From Trileptium ribeirensis (lineage: Eukaryota; Nematoda; Enoplea; Enoplida; Thoracostomopsidae): a stretch of 64,000 nucleotides of DNA. The position numbers and the translations under genes were made by a program. The notes beneath the pieces were generated by a model, which did not search any database, was not told where the DNA came from, and worked only from the letters and a program-made list of their open reading frames with translations. The stretch lies in NCBI GenBank assembly GCA_030248225.1, contig JASANE010024725.1:1-64000 (forward strand). Direction: 5' to 3'. This document shows, one piece after another, positions 1 to 9,332 of the stretch. Position 1 is the stretch's first letter. The number at the start of each line of letters is the position of its first letter.

Positions 1-449
1 TTTTTTGCAAGTTCTATAACTCAAGAACGGCTTGGTCGATTTGGCTCAAATTGTCGCAGTGACTGGTCATTTAGACCGCCTGCATACAGTATTAGACATA
101 TGCCAATGCTTCCTCCCGTTGCCGAAATTAGGGGGAAGGACAACGAAAAGGCTCTGTTATTTATGTGTTATAATTGTAACATCTTCTAATTCAAACAACT
201 TGGCTTTCTGGATGCAGTCCCTAGTTTATATAGGGCAGACCGTTCATCATCCTTGGGGTGGTGTTATCATATATATTTCAACGAAGTTCATCCCTACTAT
301 CATACCTCGTCAAAATTTCAACGGCTACGAGGACATTGTGGGCGCCACTATAAGGCTGAAAAACGACGACACTGCGACAGTTGTCTGTGCATATAGGTCT
401 CCATCAAATACCACGGCCGAAAATTATGCTCTTTTTGCTTATATACGTA
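1..449. repeat. Left arm of an inverted duplication
   Basis: This segment is repeated in inverted orientation at about 1340-1786, with small indels and substitutions (for example around 145-230). It begins in sequence of unknown origin (about 1-135) and runs into the endonuclease part of a LINE. The same unknown-to-LINE junction is present in both arms, so that junction is older than the inversion. The arm runs off the left edge of the window, so its outer end is not visible. Confidence 0.85.
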
Positions 450-1339
450 GCTTAGAGGTCTGTCATTCTTCGCATATTTTAGTCATGGGTGACTTTAACT
501 ATGGTGACATAAATTGGGATTCCGTTAAATTTCCGACTTCCTGTGATTTATTTATGGATAGTGTCACGGCTGCTAACTTAGTCCAACATGTATATGTGCC
601 TACGCGTGAAACAGCAGTTCTTGATCTCATCTTTACTAACGAAGACAATATGATTCTAAACGTAGACACAATGCCCGGGCTTAGTACAAGTGATCATCTA
701 ATCGTTTCGTTTGTCTTCCGTCTTTACTCTCTGCCCGCAGTGCGCAACAGAAGACCCCGTAAACTAAACCTTTGGCATGCAAACTGGTCAAGAATTAACG
801 CTTTGTTGTCTGAAAAACTGGAGCTACGTAATACGGTTTCCCAAAATGACGTGGAAACAATTTGGAACGATTTAAAGTTGTCCATAACGGAATCAGTCTC
901 TTCCATCGCACCAACGAAACGAACGCGTGAACAGCGCTCCAGTGTCCCCTGGATGAACATCTCCCTCCGCGATATTATCCGTAGGCGTAAAAATGCTCTG
1001 CGGGCTTACCAACGGACGCACTCGGCCATATCCCTGGAACGCTACAAATTGTTGAGCCGCCACCTGTCTCTCGAAACGAACAAATCGGTCTGGAAATACG
1101 AGAAATTGTTAGCGTCCAATATAAAAATGATCCCAAATCGTTCTGGAGATATGTAAAAATGCTCGCGAAGGAAGCTAAAAGTTCGGTTGGTCCTATACTA
1201 AAAGACGATCAAACATTCACCACGGATGAAAACGGAAACGGCGACCATCCTTAAAACGATCACTTCAAATCTGTTTTCACTGATGACACTACTGACGCCT
1301 CGCCAAAACTGCCAAATCAGACCACTGCTGTTTTGTCAC
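140..1339 (+). pseudogene. CR1-like LINE ORF2 fragment: endonuclease and start of the linker to RT
   Basis: The translation shows the apurinic-endonuclease (exo-endo-phosphatase) half of a non-LTR retrotransposon. It contains a GGVIIYIS-type strand, a CAYRSPS strand, the GDFNYGDINW catalytic strand, an LDLIFTNE segment and an SDHLIVSF terminal motif. It is followed by the basic IIRRRKNALRAY linker and a WRYVKMLAKEAKSS-like stretch that normally precedes the reverse transcriptase. The open frame runs to 1156. A frameshift and a stop (near 1252) interrupt it after that. No RT motifs follow, because the sequence turns at about 1340 into the inverted copy. It is a dead fragment. The CR1/jockey assignment rests on motif resemblance only. 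Confidence 0.8.
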
Positions 1340-1786
1340 ACGTATATAAGCAAAAAGAGCATAATTTTCGGCCGTGGTATTTGATGGAGACCTATATGCA
1401 CAGACAACTGTCGCAGTGTCGTCGTTTTTCAGCCTTATAGTGGCGCCCACAATGTCCTCGTAGCCGTTGAAATTTTGACGAGGTATGATAGTAGATTGGA
1501 ACTTCGTTGAAATATATATGATAACACCACCCCCCAAGGATGATGAACGGTCTGCCCTATATAAACTAGGGACTGGTCCAAAGCCCAGTTGTTTGAATTC
1601 GAAGATGTTACAATTATAACACATAAATAACGAGCCTTTCGTTGTTATTCCCCCTAATTTCGGCAACGGGAGGAAGCATTGGCATATGTCTAATACTGTA
1701 TGCAGGCGGTCTAAATGACCAGTCACTGCGACAATTTGAGCCAAATCGACCAAGCCGTTCTTGAGTTATAGAACTTGCAAAAAAAT
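1340..1786. repeat. Right arm of the inverted duplication
   Basis: This is the reverse complement of 1-449 at roughly 95% identity by eye. On the - strand it reads the same endonuclease segment (GGGVIIYIS, then YRSPSNTTAENYALFAYIR) in a frame open from 1753 to 1289. The change from endonuclease to unrelated residues at the low-coordinate end marks the inversion junction near 1340. Confidence 0.85.
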
Positions 1787-2300
1787 TTTCAAAAATTGGC
1801 AAATGGCCGTGGGATCCAACTTTGACGGCTTATAACTCAAGACCTAGAAGAGCTAGAGCAAATCTGATGCCTCGCGCCTGATAGGGCATGAGTAGCTCTA
1901 TCACCATGCCAAATTTCATTCGATTCCGATAAGTGGTTACATAGCTACACCACGTCAAATTTGTGCAAAATTTTTCAAAATTTCACCATTTTTCATGGTC
2001 CACCTGGCGACAGGGTGGCGCGACCCAGCGGCTGATATACCTAAAGATAAAGCTCGTCTAGGCAAGTGTTTTGATACCAAAATCATTGAAATCGAACAAA
2101 GGGTCGCGGAGTTATAAGCAAAAATACCCCCAAAACGGGTCATTTTGACCCCTTACCCACTGGGTACCCCCCTTTGGGGGTCCCAGGGGGACCAGGGGTA
2201 GGTCCCACCGGGATAAAACCCCCAAAAGGCACATCCTGAGTATATAAGCTTTCATTTGAGCCCTCACTCGTCAAAATCGGCCGACTCTGAGATATCGAAG
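1787..2300. other. Unassigned insert between two LINE pieces
   Basis: About 500 bp separate the inverted LINE arm from the 5' LINE portion on the - strand. It carries no convincing coding frame. It contains C/G-rich runs around 2150-2220 and phrases shared with about 1-135 (a 'tataactcaaga' theme). It looks like a separate repeat that interrupted the LINE endonuclease. No terminal repeats or target duplication were recognised. Confidence 0.35.
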
Positions 2301-2403
2301 TCTTGTTTACAGAGAAAAAAAGCAGACGCCCACTTTTTTGTCAATACCCGCTGCATAGTGAGAATTCTCCCGTTCCGAAGCTGACGCTTCTACATCTCCG
2401 AAT

Positions 2404-2709
2404 TCAATTAAACCCGGGAAGAAAAAGTTCAGAATCGGCGACATTTGGCCGGCCCCATGTCTCACACACTGCGATCACATCAAGTTCCAGATTTGAAACC
2501 AGCGAATTAAAACAATCCAACTTATTCATAAGACTCCTCGCGTTTAACATAATGCAATTTAAACCAGCAAAAATATTTACAAGACTGTAGCTGTTGCAAT
2601 TTGCAGATAAAACATTACTAGAATTACACAGATGCGTAGCACAACCGTAAAAAGGTTCAGAAAAAGTTAAAACATTAGTATCAACAGAAGGGTTAGATAT
2701 ATTGCTCAA
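2404..2709 (-). pseudogene. CR1-like LINE ORF2 N-terminus (endonuclease start)
   Basis: On the - strand the frame reads an N-terminal endonuclease block: MLNARSLMNKLDCF, then LDVIAVCETW. These are the usual first two strands of LINE endonucleases, the latter with the metal-binding Glu. It lies directly downstream of the ORF1 at 2736-3650, as ORF2 does in CR1-type elements. The frame is cut near 2404 by unrelated sequence. The next endonuclease block in the same orientation lies in the inverted arm (1340-1640). Confidence 0.75.
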
Positions 2710-2735
2710 CGATAAATTAGAATTCTTTTCAGATG

Positions 2736-3650
2736 CTAAACACCTAATGGGGCTACTGGACGACCATGGGTTTGCGGCCGGATTTCAGTAACAGTGGATG
2801 GACCACTGTTTTTATTTCTTATATCTTTATTCGACACAAATAAACGGCCGTTTCGGACATATGCTTTCTTATTTCCCTTGCTGGATGCCTTATGTGCGTC
2901 CAAAAGCTGTTTATCGGCAGCTAGTTGATATTTGGTGAGGTCGTCTTGGACACTAATAAACGCAAATTTGCTGCCTTGAAGCTTTTTCGTTTTGGACAAC
3001 ACAAGCGAATTTTGTGCTGGCGACGCTAGTATAATTTTGACAGGACGAGCACGTTTCCCTTTTTTCCCCACCCGTGCAACCACCTTGACGTAAACCGGTG
3101 ACTCGCCCTTTTCACCACAGTCAAGCGTATCTAATATAGCGTTCACCAACGATGTGTCCTCAGCTTTGCGATCATTTCCATCAGAATATTTAGATTCGGG
3201 TAAATTAAAAATCATGAGATTGTTTTTACGATATTCTATTTCCCGCAATTCATTCACCATATCGACACCACTTAGACCTCCCGATGATTTTGACGATTCG
3301 AGGGACTCAACTCGCGATGTTAGGTCGTCGAGTTGACGAGAGAATTCAACTGAACAATTTAGTATGCCCTTAACTTTAGGAGCACAAAGTGCACAGTCCC
3401 AAGAGAATTGATCACCACCCTTGGCTAATTCCCACGCCATGGCAATAGACACACCGGCACAAATTCTATGAAACGATCTAGTGCAAAAACGACAACTCAC
3501 AGGGACGTCGCCGTTGCCAACTTGGATCAGGCGATTTGATATTGTGCATGTTGGCTCGTAGCATGGCAGCGTATTAACAATTTCGCCATTATCACCATCA
3601 TTTTGCGACGAACGAGTATAACGATTCATTTTGTACGACAATTTATACAA
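2736..3650 (-). CDS. LINE ORF1 protein with PHD-like zinc finger and coiled coil
   Basis: This uninterrupted 304-aa frame is the first ORF of a non-LTR retrotransposon. Residues about 30-90 hold a PHD/RING-like Cys-His pattern (CYEPTC, then CRFCTRSFHRIC, then WDCALC). A short coiled coil follows (SRQLDDLTSRVESLESS). Residues about 130-250 resemble the RRM-like nucleic-acid-binding domain of such ORF1 proteins (NNLMIFNLPES, then VVARVGKKGKRARPVKIIL). A basic tail follows. The PHD plus coiled-coil plus RRM-like order is known from ORF1p of CR1-like elements. The intact frame suggests recent activity of the family, although ORF2 of this copy is broken. Confidence 0.75.
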   Translation of the reverse strand: MYKLSYKMNRYTRSSQNDGDNGEIVNTLPCYEPTCTISNRLIQVGNGDVPVSCRFCTRSFHRICAGVSIAMAWELAKGGDQFSWDCALCAPKVKGILNCSVEFSRQLDDLTSRVESLESSKSSGGLSGVDMVNELREIEYRKNNLMIFNLPESKYSDGNDRKAEDTSLVNAILDTLDCGEKGESPVYVKVVARVGKKGKRARPVKIILASPAQNSLVLSKTKKLQGSKFAFISVQDDLTKYQLAADKQLLDAHKASSKGNKKAYVRNGRLFVSNKDIRNKNSGPSTVTEIRPQTHGRPVAPLGV

Positions 3651-4998
3651 ATATTGATTTTATAACCCTGAATGCAATTGGGTTAAAACCACTGGGTTTC
3701 AGCTAAAAAGCTTAGAAAGGGAAAATAGAGGTTTTTTCTCTTATTCGTGGCCATATCAATCTCGTTATTAGCCCATGGTTTGATCCTGTGACAACTCTAC
3801 AGATTTAGAGTTTCAGATAATTTAACGTTTTCAAAAAACCAAAAATATTCATTCCAAATATATATAATTACTAAATTTTCGGCCAGGTGTGGTTCACAGG
3901 TGTGTGAAATATGTCATATAAAAGATGACTTTTTGTTTTGGTGCAATCTCATTGATTCTTTCTATAGGTAGTGCAACATTCAAGCTCGTACACTAGCCTT
4001 TTCAGTTGCTCATTTAAACCGAAAATGTCCTCAAATATTGACACATTTTGCTGCTATAGATTTCTACCGCTGTCATTACTACAAACTAAAAGTTGGTTTA
4101 TTTTTCAAATCTATTGGTTTTTCGATACTTTAGAGAGTCGAAAAAATATTCAATAATACCTTGTTATTTCGCTTAGCAAACTAGCTTAACTGTTATATTT
4201 TGAGCTATTATTGCGTGTTTTTGGGCGTGCGTCTACATGTACATATTGAATTAAAAATTGGGTGATAGATGTAATTGAAAACAAACGCCTTTTCTCTCGT
4301 AGCATCCGCATCGTACTTGGTGGTTGAATAATTAATATTGTGGTTTTGCATTGTGTTGTGATACAATTTCATTTAGATAAGCCGTGTGAGCTTTTGTCAC
4401 CAGTTGTTTGTTGAGCAGCGTTCCTCTCACTGAATATATGTTTTGCACTGGGCGTAGTTTTTTTAAATTTTTGCAGACAATATCGAAGACTGACATTTCG
4501 TGAGTGCCAATCACAGTATTTAACTAAAGTTGTTCCTAAAGCACTGTGATTTTTAGCTTTAGCTACGCAACTTCATTTTTCCTAAGTCACACCTAGCCTT
4601 TAGCATAGACGTAAGGGGGCGCACCGTAGTTAATTTTATTTTGGCTGCGGCCTGCGCTTGGCAAAAATCATGGCCAATTTACTTTTGATTCACAACGAAA
4701 TTTAATCTGGCATCACTTTCTACTAATTTAAGTGTTGCTACAGCTTGGGGATACAACAACTAATGGACGTTGCGCTGTCCGTTCGTTAATTTCAAATTAA
4801 TTTTTGAAAAATAAATTGCAAGGTATAACGCATGAGGGCATGAAATGTTTTGAGGCAGCAGTTTGTAATTGTCCTTCTTATTCTAAATAACCATCGTGAT
4901 TGGAGATATTAGTGGCATAGTTTTTGCAGGATTACTGCTAGAAATCGCTATTTTTTATAAAATACGAGTGGAGTTTTTCAAGTAAAATCTGTAGTAGT
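3651..4998. other. Upstream region of PEX19, no gene recognised
   Basis: AT-rich sequence with short random frames only. It must contain the PEX19 promoter and 5' UTR. No TATA box or initiator could be assigned with confidence. Confidence 0.4.
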
Positions 4999-7900
4999 AT
5001 GTCAGAAAATTCAAATGAAAATGTTGTGCCTCAGCCCAGTAGCAATATCGAATGTGATCGAACTATGGTCAACGAAAAAGATGTGGACAAAACATCTGTT
5101 GTTACGGAAAAACTCACTTCCGAAGACGACGAGCTGTCTGAACTTTTGAGCAGTGCGCTCCAAGATTTTGGAACCACAATAAGTTCTACAGGAGCCAGCA
5201 GCAGCTCAAATGTGCAGAGCGCTACGAATACACGTTCTGCACATGTTATTCCCACTGGAACTATTCGTGCTACTGGTGGTTCTTCGACAGTTGACGAAAA
5301 TGGCGAACTTGGCGACGACATATTGGAACCGTCGCCGAACGTCGGTGGCCTACCAATGCCTCCACCGATGTTTTTGGACCCAGCCATTGCTCAAAAAGCG
5401 GCAGCAGATTTTCATCGAATGATTCAACAGTTAGCCGAGTTACAAAAAACTGCTCTTGCAGAATCGCTCAATAAGCAATCGCCTGCAGATGCAAGCACTG
5501 GTGATCCCACAACCGGTGAACCTGTAGCGACCCAGGAAGCAGCTGGAACGAGTTCCGATGTAGCAACGGAACCTGGAGCCGATAGTGTTGCTGATGGAGC
5601 GGCTGCACTATCGTCCGAAGATGAGCAACTGTTCGCTGCTGCGATGATGGAAAATCTCAGTATGCTCGCGTCGAAAGCAGCCAAAGTTGGCACTGCCCAA
5701 AGTGAGGATGAATTTAAAACAGCCTTGGACGAGCTTCATGCAGACGAATGCTTTGAGAATGAGTTTCTGCCGTTTATGGGTGGCCTAATGGGAACGTTAT
5801 TGTCAAAAGATATGTTGTATCCGTCAATGGCAGAAATTGTTCAACGATATCCCGAATGGATCGACGCTCATCGAGACGATACAAGTCCACAAGATATCGA
5901 ACGCTATACCACACAGTTGGAGATAATGCGTGAGGTTTGTACTGAGTACGAGCAAGAGGCCGAGGCGGATTCGGAAGAGGTCCGTGGAGCACGATTTCAA
6001 AAGATAGTGCTGTTGCTGCAACAGGTGAGTCTTTTTGTAATTATTACTAAGGTTTTTTGGATCCACAGGTGGGTCTGGACCCAAATATTTTTACATGGAC
6101 CCAAAAAATTCTTGCTGGACACACGCTGGACCAAGGGCAATTTCAGCTTCGGAGACATAGAGTTGGCTAATAAATTGTATTACAAAGTGCAGGCTTTCAG
6201 CCCTTTGTGTTTGCATCTGTATATAGTTGATTGCTGATGGTTCCACGGATGGCCCTCATCCTTTATGCTGGCTTGGGACAGGCAGAGAATAATTTATATA
6301 TATTTGTAATTATGTAATAATTTCAAATTGCGTTTCGTAATTATTTTTCTTTATTGTGTAGAATTTCTTGAAATTATCAAGCCAAAAATTATAAGTCTAG
6401 ACCCAGCGTTTAAGGTCTGTACCCAAAAGAAATTTGCTGGACCCAGGGTCCATTTTGAAAAAACCTTGGTTGTTACAATATTTAGTAGCAACAAAGAAAA
6501 TACGTTGGTGGCTTGTCGAAGTTCTATTGCCAAGGAACCTTTGAACTGATGTTAGTAAGTACCTGTGAGTAACCGATATTGAGCCACTAAATTAATACTA
6601 AGGTCAAGGCATGGTAGTCTACATTGTCTTTTTTTGTAAACTGAACAGTCGTTATTTCCACACTTATTATTTAGATATAATTATTTCGTATGCAATAATA
6701 ATGTTTTTGAGAATTAGGTTACTAATAATGGGCATACGTAGCTCAAAAACCATTCGTATTTAATGAAGTAACTCTCTAAGACCGAAATTTAATTAGACAC
6801 AACCGAAATCGTTTAACAAAAATTAATTTGCAAGCATTTTTAATGATTGAAAAGAAAAATTACTACTCATCCCAACCTAAGCCTTTTTGAATTACCAAGA
6901 TTGAGATGACGAAAGTTTAGATCGTAAAAATGGTAGACAAAGTATCAATATTATTTTCGGAAACTGCTACTTTGGGTTGATATGCAGAGGCAACCAGCCT
7001 GGGAGAGCCTCCCAAAGTGGTACGAACCGGACGTAGCTGTTTTGGGCCAGGCGGAATATTCATTATATCCTCAAATCTAATTGTCCTTGGGAACGGATAT
7101 AAGAATGCAGATGTCCTGCGGAGAGGTTGGCGTCGACTGGGCTCATCGCGGCCCCGGCCTACCAATAAAAACTTGTCTGACTTGATGGTAAAACATACGT
7201 ACTAATATTTAGGCGAATTCTGTCGAGATGAGTATCGTGTCTTACATGCTGGTATTTTGCGTTGTGTTAGCGAAATATTTTTCGGCGAATTGCGCTTATA
7301 AAGAGTCTTGTTTGGTTCTAAATCGGTCGTAATCTTGTTTGGTTCTAAATCGATCGTAATCTTGTTTGGTTCTAGATCGGTCGTAATCTTGTTTGGTTCT
7401 AAATCGATCGTAATCTTGTTTGGTTCTAGATCGGTCGTAATCTTGTTTGGTTCTAAATCGTTTGTAATATTGTTGGCTTCTAAATCGGTCGTAATCTTGT
7501 TTGGTTCTAAATCGTTTGTAATCTTGTTTGGTTCTAAATCGGTCGAAATCGTGTTTGGTTCTAAATCGGTCGTAATCTTGTTTGGCTCTAAATCGGTCGT
7601 ATCTTGCATCTACGAGATTACAACGTGATGTGGTGAGCATTCGCTTATCAAATTTGTTTATCATCAAATTGGAAAAGTGAATCAAAATAAACAACGTGAA
7701 ATTCATCGGTATTTCTTTCTGTTTTCGCCGCAGCGACCAACAACTGTGTGTCTGCACCACGATATGACTCGAAACTAGCTGTATACGCCGTATGTTTCTA
7801 ATTGATTGAAATTCGTAACCATTCAGGAAAGCACGTTGTTTTACGTCTATTATGTAGGACTCCGAGAACCTGGTGCTGACGAAACATGAACTGAAATCCA

Positions 7901-8216
7901 CATAGCCTTCATTTCGTCCTTCAGCTGTTTTACTATATAGGTTTCGAAGACTAGGTTCCGGATTCGGTTTAACTGGGCGGGTCCGGTTGCAATAAATTTC
8001 GGTTCCTGTTATTTCCTATTATATAATTATATCTCCTGCTATATATAGAAAGTTTGCCTCAAAAGTGTGATTTAATATTTTCAGATGCAGGCTCTCGGAC
8101 AGCCGCCTCAAGAACTTGTTGGTGAGCTCCCGGGCGGGTGGAGCTTTGATGAAGCCACAGGAATGCCTACAATCGTTGATCATAATGCGGCCGCAGAATC
8201 ATGTGCCATAATGTAA
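4999..8216 (+). CDS. PEX19: Peroxisomal biogenesis factor 19 (PEX19)
   Basis: Two exons, 4999-6024 and 8085-8216, join in phase 0 across an intron with a GTGAGT donor and a TTTTCAG acceptor. They encode 385 aa, longer than the roughly 300 aa of vertebrate PEX19. PEX19 is the cytosolic chaperone and receptor that binds newly made peroxisomal membrane proteins and docks on PEX3. Residues about 42-58 (DDELSELLSSALQDFG) match the N-terminal PEX3-binding helix. Residues about 60-215 are a low-complexity Ser/Thr/Ala/Pro linker. Residues about 225-340 are the cargo-binding helical domain, including LLSKDMLYPSMAEIVQRYPEW, which is near-identical in style to animal PEX19. Exon 2 adds the ALGQPPQELVGELPGG segment and the C-terminal CAIM box. 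The ATG at 4999 was chosen because the frame upstream is closed and the N-terminus aligns with family members. Read without splicing, exon 1 runs on to 6237, which is not the real end. Confidence 0.95.
6049..6467. mobile_element. MITE-like element in the PEX19 intron
   Basis: The ends are inverted: AAGGTTTTTT at 6049-6058 and AAAAAACCTT at 6458-6467. The similarity continues inward as 'GGTCTGGACCCAAA' near 6070-6085 against its imperfect complement near 6418-6450. It has no coding capacity. A target duplication was not identified. It begins only 24 bp downstream of the exon 1 donor site. Confidence 0.55.
6917..7158 (-). CDS. Candidate 3'-terminal exon of an unknown antisense gene
   Basis: On the - strand, an acceptor-like TTTTTATTGGTAG precedes an open frame of about 80 codons ending at 6917. 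It is noticeably more GC-rich than its surroundings. It reads, in part, PFPRTIRFEDIMNIPPGPKQ and then LGGSPRLVASAYQPKVAVSE, a composition that looks genuinely coding rather than random. No domain was recognised. It lies inside the PEX19 intron in antisense orientation. It could be a nested exon, a processed pseudogene piece or a retroelement tail. Confidence 0.35.
7307..7606. repeat. 27-bp minisatellite, about 11 copies
   Basis: The unit is GGTTCTAAATCGGTCGTAAT followed by CTTGTTT. Copies alternate between GATCG and GGTCG variants over part of the array, which suggests a 54-bp higher-order period. A period divisible by three keeps several frames open on both strands, which explains the repetitive frames there. 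It lies in the PEX19 intron. Confidence 0.95.
8085..8216 (+). CDS. PEX19: PEX19 terminal exon with CaaX farnesylation box
   Basis: A 132-bp exon of 43 codons plus a TAA stop, preceded by a good acceptor (TTTAATATTTTCAG). It encodes the segment corresponding to the human 'LGHPPKELAGEMPPG' region and ends Cys-Ala-Ile-Met. This is a CaaX box expected to be farnesylated, as in yeast and mammalian PEX19. It is too short to appear as a stand-alone open frame. Its identity follows from homology and from phase-0 joining to exon 1. Confidence 0.93.
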   Translation: MQALGQPPQELVGELPGGWSFDEATGMPTIVDHNAAAESCAIM

Positions 8217-9035
8217 TTACTAGCTAGGGACATTCTCAGGTGTAACGCATTATATATATATACTACTCGCAGATAAAATACCTATATATAGCAGCTCTTA
8301 CTGCGTGAGAACAATATTTCTTTGTTTCCTTATGCGTAGTGATATTGTTAGCGTGCCAACAACTGTCACTAATGTTTATAAAAAATTATTATATACTTGG
8401 AAACGAAGGCATTGTTACCACGTTGTAAGTAAGTTTGTAGGTAGAAAGTTGTTTCAGTCTTTTAGAAAATCCTAGTTTTCTATGGAAACTTTTATAATTT
8501 CATTATATTACATTATCAGTGGTATCGCGGTTGTGATGGTGTAGTCGGTAAATTGGAGACTCAAAGTACGAACTGGTTAAGTTTTTAGTTGGTACTAGTG
8601 CTTTCAAAGATATATAATATACGTAATTGTTGTGTAGGAAGAAGATACTTTTGATGACGGATAACCTTTTGATTGAATGTAAATACCGTACGGATTATTA
8701 TGTTGGTGAACGCACTTTTGGGTTTAGTGAGATCAGCAGCTGCTGTAGGACTGTTTGTTTTCATTATAGCTGTGTGGAAATCTGTAGTTGTGTGTGGGTT
8801 GCAAAAAATTTGCCAAGTGTTTATTCATTCTATGCTAATATTCCATAGCACTTGCGAAAGCATGCAACTTGTAGCACGGGCAACTGTAGCACGGACACGA
8901 TCATTGCCATATGTACTATTTCATTGTATAATTCGTTTGTATACTAACCTGAAAATGGGAAGACATCCGGAAACCGTACTATATTCCGAATTTATAATTT
9001 TGACCCATGGGGTAATTTATAGTTTTATCTTTTTG
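8217..9035. other. PEX19 3' flank, no gene recognised
   Basis: It contains AT-rich sequence and short frames only (for example 8627-8848). No canonical AATAAA was found close after the PEX19 stop, so the 3' end of the transcript is undefined. Confidence 0.4.
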
Positions 9036-9332
9036 TTTTGTGGTAGGCAGTTGCAAAATGTCTCCTGAAAACGAGCGAGGCAAGCAAATAGTATTGTTAG
9101 GATAGCGTGTTTTGTGGTAGGCAGTTGCAAAATGTCTGCTGAAAACGGGCGAGGCAAGCAAATAGTATTGTTAGGATAGCGTGTTTTGTGGTAGGCAGTT
9201 GCAAAATGTCTGCTGAAAACGGGCGAGGCAAGCAAATAGTATTGTTAGGATAGCGTGTTTTGTGGTAGGCAGTTGCAAAATGTCTGCTGAAAACGAGCGA
9301 GGCAAGCAAATAGTATTGTTAGGATAGCGTGT
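9036..9332. repeat. 74-bp tandem repeat, four copies
   Basis: Units begin at about 9040, 9114, 9188 and 9262 with GTGGTAGGCAGTTGCAAAAT and differ by one or two bases. Overlapping - strand frames in this stretch are produced by the repeat and are not genes. Confidence 0.95.

Noticed and set aside
6025..6237. Read-through of PEX19 exon 1 to a stop at 6237
   Set aside because: A GTGAGT donor at 6025 and the CaaX-bearing exon at 8085 give a proper PEX19 C-terminus. The read-through tail is unlike the family.
7202..7901. Repetitive frames on both strands (charged 9-residue repeats)
   Set aside because: They are generated by the 27-bp minisatellite. All phases stay open because the period is divisible by three.
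8979..9309. Three overlapping - strand frames with repeated peptide
   Set aside because: They are generated by the 74-bp tandem repeat.
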